Positions 34,501-46,185 of a stretch of 64,000 nucleotides of DNA are shown piece by piece. This stretch comes from Mimachlamys varia. Its lineage: Eukaryota > Mollusca > Bivalvia > Pectinida > Pectinidae. The first letter of the stretch is position 1, and each line of letters opens with the position of its first letter. The notes under the pieces are model-generated. The model searched no databases. It worked only from the letters and a program-made list of their open reading frames with translations, and was not told the DNA's origin. The position numbers were made by a program, and so were the translations under genes. The DNA lies in NCBI GenBank assembly GCA_947623455.1, contig OX392538.1:1488001-1552000 (forward strand). Reading direction: 5' to 3'.

Positions 34501-37500
34501 CCTGACACTGACATCACATGTTTTGACATCATGTGGGCAACTACTCCAGGTAAGGTTCTGATCCTGACACTGACTTCACATGTTGTGACATCATGTGGGC
34601 AACTACTCCAGGTAAGGTTCTGATCCTGACACTGACATCACATGTTGTGACATCATGTGGGCAACTACTCCAGGTAAGGTTCTGATCCTGACACTGACTT
34701 CACATGTTGTGACATCATGTGGGCTACTACTCCAGGTAAGGTTTTGATCCTGACACTGACATCAAATGTTGTGACATCATGTGGGCAACTACTCCAGGTA
34801 AGGTACTGATCCTGACACTGACATCACATGTTTTGACATCATGTGGGCTACTACTCCAGGTAAGGTTCTGATCCTGACACTGACATCAAATGTTGTGACA
34901 TCATGTGGGCAACTACTCCAGGTAAGGTTCTGATCCTGACACTGACATCATGTGGGCTACTACTCCAGGTAAGGTTCTGATCCTGACACTGACATCACAT
35001 GTTGTGACATCATGTGGGCAACCACTCCAGGTAAGGTTCTGATCCTGACACTGACATCACATGTTGTGACATCATGTGGGCTACTACTCCAGGTAAGGTT
35101 CTGATCCTGACACTGACATCACATGTTGTGACATCATGTGGGCAACCACTCCAGGTAAGGTTCTGATCCTGACACTGACATCACATGTTGTGACATCATG
35201 TGGGCTACTACTCCAGGTAAGGTTCTGATCCTGACACTGACATCACATGTTGTGACATCATGTGGGCTACTACTCCAGGTAAGGTACTGATCCTGACACT
35301 GACATCACATGTTGTGACATCATGTGGGCTACTACTCCAGGTAAAATTCTGATCCTGACACTGACATCACATGTTGTGACATCATGTGGGCAACTACTCC
35401 AGGTAAGGTTCTGATCCTGACACTGACATCACATGTTGTGACATCATGTGGGCAACTACTCCAGGTAAGGTTCTGATCCTGACACTGACATCACATGTTG
35501 TGACATCATGTGGGCAACTACTCCAGGTAAGGTTCTGATCCTGACACTGACATCACATGTTGTGACATCATGTGGGCAACTACTCCAGGTAAGGTTCTGA
35601 TCCTGACACTGACATCACATGTTGTGACATCATGTGGGCAACTACTCCAGGTAAGGTTCTGATCCTGACACTGACATCACATGTTGTGACATCATGTGGG
35701 CAACTACTCTAGGTAAGGTTCTGATCCTGACACTGACAACACATGTTGTGACATCATGTGGGCAACTACTCCAGGTAAGGTTCTGATCCTGACACTGACA
35801 TCATGAGGGCAACTACTCCAGGTAAGGTACTGATCCTGACACTGACATCACATGTTGTGACATCATGTGGGCAACTACTCCAGGTAAGGTTCTGATCCTG
35901 ACACTGACATCACATGTTGTGACATCATGTGGGCAACTACTCCAGGTAAGGTTCTGATCCTGACACTGACATCACATGTTGTGACATCATGTGGGCAACT
36001 ACTCCAGGTAAGGTTCTGATCCTGACACTGACATCACATGTTGTGACATCATGTGGGCTACTACTCCAGGTAAGGTTCTGATCCTGACACTGACATCACA
36101 TGTTGTGACATCATGTGGGCAACTACTCCAGGTAAGGTTCTGATCCTGACACTGACATCACATGTTGTGACATCATGTGGGCTACTACTCCAGGTAAGGT
36201 TCTGATCCTGACACTGACATCACATGTTGTGACATCATGTGGGCTACTACTCCAGGTAAGGTTCTGATCCTGACACTGACATCACATGTTGTGACATCAT
36301 GTGGGCTACTACTCCAGGTAAGGTTCTGATCCTGACACTGACATCACATGTTGTGACATCATGTGGGCTACTACTCCAGGTAAGGTTCTGATCCTGACAC
36401 TGACATCACATGTTGTGACATCATGTGGGCAACTACTCCAGGTAAGGTTCTGATCCTGACACTGACATCACATGTTGTGACATCATGTGGGCTACTACTC
36501 CAGGTAAGGTTCTGATCCTGACACTGACATCACATGTTGTGACATCATGTGGGCTACTACTCCAGGTAAGGTTCTGATCCTGACACTGACATCACATGTT
36601 GTGACATCATGTGGGAAACTACTCCAGGTAAGGTTCTGATCCTGACACTGACATCACATGTTGTGACATCATGTGGGCAACTACTCCAGGTAAGGTTCTG
36701 ATCCTGACACTGACATCACATGTTGTGACATCATGTGGGCAACTACTCCAGGTAAGGTTCTGATCCTGACACTGACATCACATGTTGTGACATCATGTGG
36801 GCAACTACTCCAGGTAAGGTTCTGATCCTGACACTGACTTCACATGTTTTGACATCGCATGTTATTTATAGAATATGGATCTAAATTTGATGGATTCATA
36901 GTCCTTATCTAATCAACGTTTAAAATATTTTTTCTTAAATTGACAAAAACTTGAAATGTTTGAAAAGTTTTTATTTAACAAAAAAATTTCAACACTGAAG
37001 CTATACTGTTTAAGAGCAGAGTTGAGGTCCCAAATGGCATTTATTTGATTTTTGTTTTTTATTTTCTTCGTTACTTTTTTGTGATTTTATAGAATATCAA
37101 TGTATATCATGGCAATGAGGTTAAGACTTGAACCTTTGGAGTAAACATTGAAATCAGTTCTTAGAAAGTCTCCTGTTTCTTCAAGGCTTAGGCCGCCAGG
37201 TGTGAATTACTTCAAATATCCATGGGAACAAATTTTATGTTATACCCTCCCTCCGCACGAACTTTGGAGGGTATTCTGGAATCAGTTTGTCTGTTACATG
37301 CCCCACGAAATGGTAGTTATGTGACACTTTTCTAGGAGCTTAAACACGTAATCTTCATGAGATTCATTCCATTTATGTAAGATTTTTTGTTTTTATGTGG
37401 CACTTTTGAACAAAAGAAGTGTCACATAACTACCATTTTGCAAGGATGTCCGTCAATCCATCCGTCAGTCTATATACAGACATTGTTCGCCTCTGTTTTC

Positions 37501-39594
37501 GCTCAGTTTAAAATGGATTTTTTTTTTAATTTTGTGGGAGTAGCCATTGCAATAAGCAATAAGGAAATGTTCCTCCTAAGTGATTTTGCATCCCCCCCCT
37601 TTCAGAGAGTTTTCCCCCTTTTAGTTTACATAGAAAATGAACACAATTTTGTTTTTCTAGGCTCCGCTCGGTTTACAACCATGGTATCTTTTTTGTGGGG
37701 GTAGCCAGTACAATACAGAGTTTCTGTTAAACTGTCATTGTCCACCGACTCAGGGGGGCTGCAGAGGGTCAGTCATCCTGGTGACAGTTCTAGTTGTACC
37801 TAAAAACATACATATGTAACTGATTCTCCAACTTTGTTAATAAGAGACCAATGGGCCTTAACCGTCACCTGAATTTTGATGTACTAGTACCAATAACTTT
37901 TGTTGTTGTGTCCTTATACTGAAATTATCATTAACTTAAACCAAGTTTGAGCTAGAAAACTGACAGGTAAAAAAGGGCCCTGCTTATATGTTTATATATC
38001 TCCCAAAATCATCAATCCTTGAACTTTGAAACCAATGATCAAACTTAGTGACTTTGATTTTTGTTCAACTGACTTCTCAAAAAAAAGGTACAAATGGTTT
38101 CCTTGACCTTTGAATCAGTGACCTTGACTTCTTTGACTTTGACTTTTGGTCAGTTGAGTCCTTGTTTTAATTCTGATCAACTTTCTTCACAATGTCATAA
38201 CAAAATGTTCATCAGTAAAGAGCTATAAAATTTGACCTTGAAATTTGAGCTGGTGACTTTGACTTTTGGTCAGCTAACTGGTTGTTCCAACCAACTCTGC
38301 TTCATAATGTCATAACAAAATATTCATTTGTGAAAATATATAAAATTTCACCTTGACCTTTGACATGGTGACCTTCACTTTTTGGTCAGCTAACTCCTTG
38401 TTTAATTCCAACCAACTTTGCTTCATAATGTCATCACAAATTGTTCATCAGTACAAGAGGCCCTAGGACAGAATATTTTAGCCAATTTTACCCTTTTGAG
38501 CTCCTCCCCACAGCCTCAAGCCCAGGGGAAGGCCAGAGTTGAAATTCCTCCAATATCAAACTGTCATCTCATGGTTGTAATTCCAATCAAGTTGGAATTA
38601 TTTCAAACTGGAAATGAACAAAATATCCAAAATTGTCATTCTCCTATATAAACTATAGTAAACTTCACCCCCTCCCCACTCCCCAGGGGAGAACCTGAAG
38701 TCAGGGTGGGGGGGGGGGGGGTGGGGGCATGAAATTCACAATTTTGATAAAGCAACTTAGACCTTTCCATTGGTGACTAGTCTTTAATACCAGCATATCT
38801 GGGTCTGGAGAAGAAGATTGTTGAAACTTTAGCCAATTTGACCCTTTTGAGCCCCTCCCCACTGTCCCGGGAATGGGCCAGGGGATGTTTTCAACATCAA
38901 ACCGTCATGTCCGGGCTCTTATTCTTACAAAGTTTAAAATTATCTTCAACTGAAAATGGACAAAATATATCCAAAAGTACCTCAAGACCATTCTATTTAT
39001 GAAGAGCATTTGATTCCAGCATATCCGGGTTGTGAAAAGAAGATTTTTGAAGATTTAACTATTTTTGACTACTTTTTTTTTTGCCCCTCCCTCAGGCCCC
39101 TAAGGGGTTAGGACCATATAATTCACAAATTTTGTGCATCTTTGGCCAGGGAAAGTTCCTGCCAAATTTCATTCAAATTGGTTCAGGAATTTTAAGAAGT
39201 TGAAAATGTAAATTGTTTACGGACGGACAACGCACGACACAGCTAGTATTTACCAAGGTTACACTTACCAAGGGCTAAATACTATATCTTGTAAACTTTG
39301 AAATGTCCTCAACAAGTATAGTCTCCGTTTGCTCCTTTTACAGGTTATAAGGCATTTAGAAATCAATGGTCCGGTTCACACTTTTTTCAAGAAATAGTGG
39401 AGCAGTTCCGACAGAATTACGATCAGGACCACGTCGAAACCATGCTGATGAAGGTCAGGCATGCGTTCGCACACACCGATAAGTGGCGACAGCCGGGACA
39501 AGCTGTGAGCGAGGACAACAAGTTGGTCACAAATATACAGATGCCGTGTTCATGGACAACTCTAACTAAAATGTTGTACCTCCACAAGTATTGA
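25143..39594 (+). CDS. Caspase-8-like initiator caspase with one death effector domain
   Basis: Cysteine protease cleaving after aspartate; DED-bearing caspases act in death-receptor or innate immune signalling. Exons: 25143-25569 (ATG 25164), 25946-26014, 30945-31028, 31137-31330, 32914-33022, 33515-33688, 39344-39594. All phases agree and give 428 residues. Residues about 12-100 form a six-helix DED-like fold region (LLEALKNLEKKGIVGV, DLDFTLLEKI). The caspase domain starts near 168 (KRGLLVILNF). R185 aligns with the S1 arginine, H248 is in MSHG, C298 in QACRG. The subunit linker is acidic (DDSEPMDEE). The small subunit has FRNQWSGSHFFQ. Vertebrate caspase-8 has two DEDs and about 480 residues; here there is one. 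Arrays flank exons 3 and 6, and exon 6 has a second copy in the next intron. Confidence 0.94.
25946..26014 (+). CDS. Caspase exon 2 (linker)
   Basis: 69 bp, phase 1 in and out. Encodes AVSDLQQPSAG, then a Ser/Pro/Ala stretch ending KRRRG, a flexible link between DED and protease. Acceptor ttttacag, donor gtaggt. Confidence 0.85.
26070..26345. repeat. Dispersed repeat with gtccgtccgtctgtcc tract
   Basis: Contains 'atgccgatggtccctcagtc', clustered gtccgtc/ccatcc words and a G-rich end. Same family style as 960-1420 and 37244-37480. It sits just inside the intron after caspase exon 2. Confidence 0.55.
26370..30986 (+). repeat. 4.6-kb minisatellite made of a splice acceptor plus exon start
   Basis: About 80 copies of 'tacctgttgtag/atgatacc' followed by 'aatgatgattacac'. 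Long units (about 65 bp) continue 'ttaccagactgacaataac', matching caspase exon 3 for over 35 bases; short units (52 bp) lack 13 bp of this. A 30-bp sub-unit 'ttaccagactgacaataaca' is also interspersed. The final copy runs into exon 3. Confidence 0.95.
30945..31028 (+). CDS. Caspase exon 3 (start of p20)
   Basis: Acceptor gttgtag at 30944, donor gtaagt at 31029, phase 1 to 1. Encodes DDTNDDYTYQ, NNKRGLLVILNFTQYREG. Only this last copy of the array continues into 'aataagagaggtc' and the caspase beta-strand, so it is the real exon. Confidence 0.9.
31137..31330 (+). CDS. Caspase exon 4 (p20 with catalytic His)
   Basis: Acceptor tttgacag, donor gtctga (non-consensus after GT), phase 1 to 0. Encodes GTQTDEDKLQQFF through LLVAIMSHGTK; the His of MSHG is the catalytic histidine. 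Confidence 0.93.
31380..32870. repeat. 23-bp minisatellite with a 75-bp higher-order block
   Basis: Units such as 'ttgtcatagaaaccaagact' up to about 32440, then five to six copies of a 75-bp block ('aagcaaagactaatacc', 'gtcattaaaactaagataac'). It fills the intron between caspase exons 4 and 5 and has no visible link to an exon. Confidence 0.9.
32914..33022 (+). CDS. Caspase exon 5 (p20 middle)
   Basis: Acceptor tatttcag, donor gtaaat, phase 0 to 1. Encodes DGIYPHDFKKEEIEKQV and FKNDQIKTFA, the segment between the catalytic His and Cys strands. Confidence 0.87.
33515..33688 (+). CDS. Caspase exon 6 (catalytic Cys, subunit linker)
   Basis: Acceptor cttgtcag, donor gtaagg at 33689, phase 1 to 1. 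Encodes EKPKVFLVQACRGS, the acidic linker, and NMLIMWATTPG at the start of the small subunit. Confidence 0.94.
33667..36860 (+). repeat. 62-bp minisatellite made of exon end plus splice donor
   Basis: About 50 units of 'catgtgggcaactactccag' / 'gtaaggttctgatcctgaca'. The first half is the end of caspase exon 6 (MWATTPG). Variants include ggctactactccag and short 46-bp units. The array is interrupted once by an exon copy. Confidence 0.95.
34256..34425 (+). pseudogene. Duplicate of caspase exon 6 without its acceptor
   Basis: 170 bases matching 33519-33688 without gaps; the one difference I see changes a proline codon of the linker to threonine (gtacctg to gtaactg). It holds the QACRG codons. 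The first four exon bases and the acceptor cttgtcag are replaced by array sequence ('cactgac'), while the donor gtaagg at 34426 is intact. Confidence 0.93.
36861..39343. repeat. Intron 6 remainder: several dispersed repeats
   Basis: A 'gtccgtc' type repeat at 37244-37480; a set of 'ccttgacctttga' / 'ggtcagctaactcctt' copies at 38090-38450; three diverged copies of 'ttttgagcccctcccca' type sequence at 38490-39240; and a G-rich run at 38709-38727. No coding exon seen. Confidence 0.5.
39344..39594 (+). CDS. Caspase exon 7 (small subunit, stop)
   Basis: Acceptor ttttacag at 39343; stop TGA 39592-39594. Encodes YKAFRNQWSGSHFFQEIVEQ and the C-terminus MLYLHKY, in the right phase for exon 6. Confidence 0.94.
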
Positions 39595-42005
39595 GCTGGA
39601 ACCAATGTCAGTGAAGGATCAGAAAGCTCAGTTAACGAGGCAGCTAATTCATCAAATCATTATTTGGTATCCTACTTCTATTGGGACGTACCGAAAAATC
39701 ATTGGTTCACAATGAATTTGACACTCTAACATTCATTGCCTTTAATGTATTATTTTGTCGGAACTGTTACTAGTGAAAACTAAATATACAGAATGCATTG
39801 TTTACATAGAAAGACACTTATTGGCAAAAGTCGTCTTATTTGTCAACTTGAAATTGGCTTTAATTTTAGCTCACCAGCCCAAAGAGCAAGTGAGTGTGTG
39901 CTGTGGTGCATTGTATGCCGTCATCTCTGTGAAGGAAAGGCCTAGAACGATGGTTTTTGGCCAGAGGCATGCTGGGGTAAACCATTACCAAAGGCGTTCA
40001 AAAGAATTAAATTAACCTGTTTTTAAGGTCACATGGGTCAAATATGTTTAAAATTTCAGAATAACGTTGTCTGAATAACTAAAAAAGTCATAATACCGAT
40101 ATTGGGCCTAAAGCATCCTAGGGTAAAGAACTACCAAGTTTGTTCAAATGAATGACCTTGGCCTATCTTTAAGGTCATGGGTCAAATAAGTTGAAAAATA
40201 TAGACCACATTTTTCTTATAACCAAAAGTACCAGGGTGATGATATTTGATCTATAGCATGCTCGGGTAAAGGGCTATCATGTTTGTTCAAATAAATGACC
40301 TTTTTCCCTATTCAAGGTCAGAAAGGTCAAGTATGTTCAAATGTTTGCCGATTGGGCCTCTTGTATTGGTCAATATTATAGCATTGTGAACTTTTTATAT
40401 CTGGCCGAGTTCCTTCCATGTCACTTATAACAGAACTCATGAGAACATTGATAAAGTGCTAGTATTTTATTTACAATTTTATTTTTATCATTAAACTGTG
40501 CGATAACTACGGTTGTAATTATGTGTTGAGTGATAACGGTGATTATACATTTATTATACATTATACTGTAAACATATTTAACTTGTTGCAATCAAATTTT
40601 TAGCTGGGTATTGTCAGTTTTTGACACATTAACACAATAATAAATTCATGCATCCATGGTAATTACTATATTAGAAGTATACAAAAACTACAATAAGCAC
40701 AATCATATTTTAGTGCAATACTTTCAGCGCTAAAATAAGATAACCACGAAAATATGTACTTTTACACTATTTCAATTCTTTTCCCAAGTCTTAACAATTC
40801 ATATGATAAACAAACTCTTGTTTCGAACTTTGAAGGACTAAATACAGGGTTGTGTAAAAAGGGTTGTAAATAGACCTTTTGTCTATAGAATTATGTACAC
40901 AAAGGTGTTAAAAGGATCACAGGACATTCAAATGTTCTCGTTCAGGTAATTTTTTTTACTTTGATTTATAAGTTGTAAATTTGAACAATTTCATGGTCCA
41001 GGCTTACAGTAGTGTAGTACAAATATTGGAACTTTGAGGAATCCAGGCTTACAGTAGTGTAGTACAAATATTGGAACTTTGAGGAATTTTTAACCTTTGA
41101 AGTTATGTTTGTATCAGTTTTATTGTATATGTATAAATCTTAGATTTTTATTTTTGTAAAAACTATACAATGTCCAGCATCATGCTGGGAAAATTATGTC
41201 TCAAAATATGTACTAGGGAGCCGACAATTATAACAAAAGTTCTATTTTAATATTTGTGAAGACAACTTGCACTGCCACAAAGGACTTAGATATAATCTAA
41301 TTACGCAATGTCTGTGTCATTACTGACTTGTATGACGTCACTAATTATTGATTATATACATGTGTATGTTTTTGGGTTTTTTTTGTGAAAAAAATAATAA
41401 TTAGTACCATTTTTTGGAGTTGTTTTTATATTCCATATAATTTTTAACCAATATTTTCTGTTTTAATAAGCATCATAGATTGTCTTAAAGCCAATGATGC
41501 ATTGTTCGCAGCTTTTGTTGTTAATGTAAAAATATTCTATTCAGATTATTGAGTTTTACTGTGCCATGACGTTTAAAAGGTAGCATGTCCAGACGAAAGA
41601 CTTTCAATACAGCGTACTAGTTATATAACTGTAGCTGAAGTGTGAAAGACAATTATGTGTGAGAAAATTCTATAAAGATCTTCAAACGAAGGTCGATAAG
41701 ATGTACAGCTACGTATGGAAATGTATGGAGCACGAGTGAAGATGCTGTAAATGTGGGAATGAATTATACTGTTGAACTTTACGTGTTGGAATTACGTGAA
41801 CTTGTGTCTGTCCTGTCGTACCATAATTCCATCCCACACGAACTGTCACAGGATGGAGTGTTACACATTCAGTGAAACGCTCATATAATGATAAAAGACA
41901 CTTAGTTTTGGTGTTGATGGAGAAAACTTTTATATAAAGTATACTGCAAGTACAATGGGAATACAATTGGATAAGCTGTGACGGATATATTGTGAATAAA
42001 GTGTG
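39595..42005 (+). other. Caspase 3' flank / possible 3' UTR
   Basis: AT-rich. An imperfect repeat set at 39870-40370 ('agaactaccaagtttgttca' style) and an exact 42-bp direct duplication at 41002-41084. AATAAA at 41995-42000 could end a long 3' UTR, but nothing proves how far the transcript goes. Confidence 0.35.
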
Positions 42006-43070
42006 AAAATGCTATACATGTGTGTTATCACCTCCTTAGGGTACTGGATGTTACATCCTATACATGTCTGTTATCACCTCCTTAGGGTACTGGATGTTAC
42101 ATCCTATACATGTCTGTTATCACCTCCTTAGGGTACTGGATGTTACATCCTATACATGTCTTTTATCACCTCCTTAGGGTACTGGATGTTACATCCTATA
42201 CATGTCTGTTATCACCTCCTTAGGGTACTGGATGTTACATGCTATAAATGTTTGTTATCACCTCCTTAGGGTACTGGATGTTACATCCTATACATGTCTG
42301 TTATCACCTCCTTAGGGTACTGGATGTTACATCCTATACATGTCTGTTATCACCTCCTTAGGGTACTGGATGCTACATCCTATACATGTGTGTTATCACC
42401 TCCTTAGGGTACTGGATGCTACATCCTATACATGTCTGTTATCACCTCCTTAGGGTACTGGATGTTACATCCTATACATGTCTGTTATCACCTCCTTAGG
42501 GTACTGGATGTTACATCCTATACATGTCTGTTATCACCTCCTTAGGGTACTGGATGCTACATCCTATACATGTCTGTTATCACCTCCTTAGGGTACTGGA
42601 TGTTACATCCTATACATGTCTGTTATCACCTCCTTAGGGTACTGGATGTTACATCCTATACATGTCTGATATCCCCTCCTTAGGGTACTGGATGTTACAT
42701 CCTATACATGTCTGTTATCACCTCCTTAGGGTACTGGATGTTACATCCTATACATGTCTGTTATCACCTCCTTAGGGTACTGGATGTTACATCCTATACA
42801 TGTCTTTTATCATCTCCTTAGGGTACTGGATGTTACATCCTATACATGTCTGTTATCACCTCCTTAGGGTACTGGATGTTACATCCTATACATGTCTGTT
42901 ATCACCTCCTTAGGGTACTGGATGTTACATCCTATACATGTCTTTTATCATCTCCTTAGGGTACTGGATGTTACATCCTATACATGTCTGTTATCACCTC
43001 CTTAGGGTACTGGATGTTACATCCTATACATGTCTTTTATCACCTCCTTAGGGTACTGGATGTTATGATG
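42006..43070. repeat. 46-bp minisatellite
   Basis: About 23 highly uniform units of 'tgttatcacctccttagggt', 'actggatgttacatcctata', 'catgtc'. Intergenic, between the convergent caspase and SDR genes. Confidence 0.95.
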
Positions 43071-45700
43071 AATCTGATTGGGCTTCATGCATGCCATGAC
43101 CACCATACATCCTGTGGATAGTTTCAGGTACAATGTACACCATATATATAGGACTTTCGGACCAGGGGAGCTAACTAGGTACAGCCTTGATATATAGTCA
43201 GTGTCATATTCTTGAATAAAAGACTCTCTACAAATAAGTCATGATACCATTCCTACAGTTTTAATATCATATTCTCGAGTCTATCAGTGCGTCACTTCGA
43301 TCTTATGGCAAAATCGGGATTTTCTGATTAGCGTTCAGGTGTGGAATTGAGTAAAATGGTCAACACTCTAATAAATCTAATTTAAAAAAAAAAAAAACTT
43401 ATCATTTACCAATCTTTCCATACACGAAAGATGGTCCAGTACTGGAGTTACTCTTGAAGTCTTGTTTGTGTTCACCTCAGCAGTAAATCTTAGTTGATAA
43501 AAACCCACTCTGTTACACATGTAACAACATCAAAAGGTTACGAATTGGAACCTGCACAAGAAATTGGGGGCAATATCCACCTGGTTCATTAAAAGAAATA
43601 GCGATAACAAATTTCCAAAAACCTAGCTGTCAGCTATTTTGCTCTTCTGTATAGGTCCAAAATTAAAAGGGCACAACTACAGGCCAAGGGAAACATATAT
43701 ATGAGTTTGAGAAAGGTCCATCCAGTGCTTATCAAGAAATAGCGATAACTAAATTCCGTTGTCAAATTCCAAGATGGCCACCTATAAGCACTTTTGATTT
43801 AAAATCAACAGGGTACAACTAAACATCAAGGGGAACCTACATATGAAATTTGAGAAAGATATATCAATTACTCCTTAAGAAATAGTTGAAGGACAGACAA
43901 CTGACTCAGGGCGATTTGAACAGCTCACCATATGGTGATGCTGGGCTAATAAATATATAACATCACTTAATTAAGTATATTTTCCGGAAACATAATTATA
44001 TGCTGTATCAATACCAAACTATTTCTGAATTTTAGCTTCAATAGACAAGAGAAAACAGCACATTAGTAATATCTACATTTTAATACAATTTTGATAAAAA
44101 AGTATGTTACACAAGATAGATAATACATTGCACTGACGAAACTTACAATGACTTAAGCATATGACATGCTCACAAGTTTGACTTTAACTTTTGGTACTTA
44201 AGTTAACACAATTGTGACCTTATTCTAAATTTAGTAACAATGTATTTGCAATGTTTATCACCTGTATTAGTCCGAACTCAGGGGCGATAACTCTGATTTA
44301 CTTGTTACACTCGGGGAAACAAGTTATTTGATCAATTAATGTGATTTGTACAAGTGATAAAAACATCACTAAAATAATGATGGAATTCTTCAAACAAAAG
44401 TTTTGAATACATGTTCCGCATTTTTCAAGAAATACAGAACCAGCTGGCAGCTTCAAAAATTCATGTTAAAATGAATATATCATAAAAAGTTGATATATTT
44501 CAAATCTGGTGGGATTCTTTTAGTTCTGGGCTGTAAAGCTAGCCCTGTATAAAACATTAACATTTTTATAATCCTTGAAAAGGACGTAAAACATTCAAAG
44601 AGTTAAGAAATTATGAAGGAAAGAATGGTTTCATGTAAAACTGACACTTGACTAAAGTGACCTTCAATGTAACCTACATAAACTTGCATTTTTGATTGCT
44701 GAACAAAATTATTCAAATGTCAGGTATCAACAAGACAAGTATTTCAATGTAACAAGGCAGACCTTCAAACAGGTAAAACCCACAACCAATCAGGAATGTC
44801 CTAACATATCACTGTAACCAATCAACAATCATCTTACAACAAGGTCAATTAACAACTAAGATTATCATCTGTCATACAATTAATATGCTTCATGTCAACC
44901 AATAGTCTCAACCTATCAGCAAGCTTCAAAGAAGTCAACCAATATTTTCAACCAATCAGCAAGCTTCACAAAAGTCAGCTTATTAAAATTCTCCACAAAT
45001 CAGCAAGCTTCAATGCCTACACATCACTAAATCTTTTCTACTACATTTCGCAGACCTCTGTCTGAACCAAATTTATCAAATCACCCAGTCTTTTAAAGGT
45101 CAAGCTACATTGTTGTAACAATGAATACCATTAAAATCTTGACTAGAAAATCGTCTTTCAAAAATAAATTATTTCAATATAATTCTTGACCAAAATTAAT
45201 CAGTGAAAACTATTTCAAATATTCTAATAAAAACCAACATGAACTTTACTGTCATGAATATCCCTTGGACTAAAAAAATATTTCAAATGATGAACAACAT
45301 AAAGGCTGCATAAAATGTAGGGGAAATTCTATCAAATGAATGTTGTAACCAAATAATTAGTTTTAATTGGAAATTAGTTTTACACAGAAATGAGGAAATT
45401 TTGTATTAAATTAATTAAATCAAAATTCAATGTAAATGCCATATACATCTAATTACAAACTAAAGTCACAACATTTTAAAATTTTCATATTGAAATCATT
45501 AAATCAAAATTCAATGTAAATATCATATATTCTGTAAGTTACAAACTAAAGTCACAGTTAATTTTTCAATATATAACTGAAATCTAGAATCTCTTCACTT
45601 TGAATACAGGGTATATGTAGAAAACATCTGGACAGTTCATACAATTAATATACTGCATGTTAACCAATTGTCTCAAACCATCAGCAGGCTTCAAAAACGT
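43071..45700. other. AT-rich intergenic DNA
   Basis: Old dispersed-repeat sequence at about 43550-43950 ('agaaatagcgataac' twice). No coding frame or RNA gene seen. A cluster of 'accaatcagcaagcttca' words lies at 44890-45010. Confidence 0.4.
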
Positions 45701-46185
45701 CAACCCATATTCTGAAACCAAGCAACAAGCCTAGTGATTGGTCAGGTACTGAAACCTGAAGCCAGGCACCAAGCCTAGTGATTGGTCAGGTACTGAAACC
45801 TGAAACCAAGCAACAAGCCTAGTGATTGGTCGGGTACTGAAACCTGAAACCAGGCACCAAGCCTAGTGATTGTTCAGGTACTGAAATCAAGCAACAAGCC
45901 TAGTGATTGTTCAGGTACTGAAATCAAGCAACAAGCCTAGTGATTGGTCAGGTACTGAAACCTGAAACCAAGCAACAAGCCTAGTGATTGGTCGGGTACT
46001 GAAACCTGAAACCAGGCACCAAGCCTAGTGATTGTTCAGGTACTGAAATCAAGTAACAAGCCTAGTGATTGGTCAGGTACTGAAACCTGAAACCAAGCAA
46101 CAAGCCTAGTGATTGGTCAGGTACTGAAACCTGAAACCAGGCACCAAGCCTAGTGATTGGTCGGGTACTGAAACCTGTTACCCTC
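45700..46185. repeat. 44-bp minisatellite with 34-bp short form
   Basis: About 11 units of 'aagcctagtgattggtcagg', 'tactgaaacctgaaacc' and 'aagcaac'/'aggcacc'. Short units lack 'cctgaaac'. Confidence 0.9.

Noticed and set aside
26370..36860. CRISPR-like regular repeats
   Set aside because: Units are contiguous without unique spacers, match host exon edges, and the genome is eukaryotic.
33721..36860. Coding tandem repeat extending the caspase small subunit
   Set aside because: 62 is not a multiple of three and units carry gtaagg donors and stops; exon 7 joins exon 6 in phase without them.
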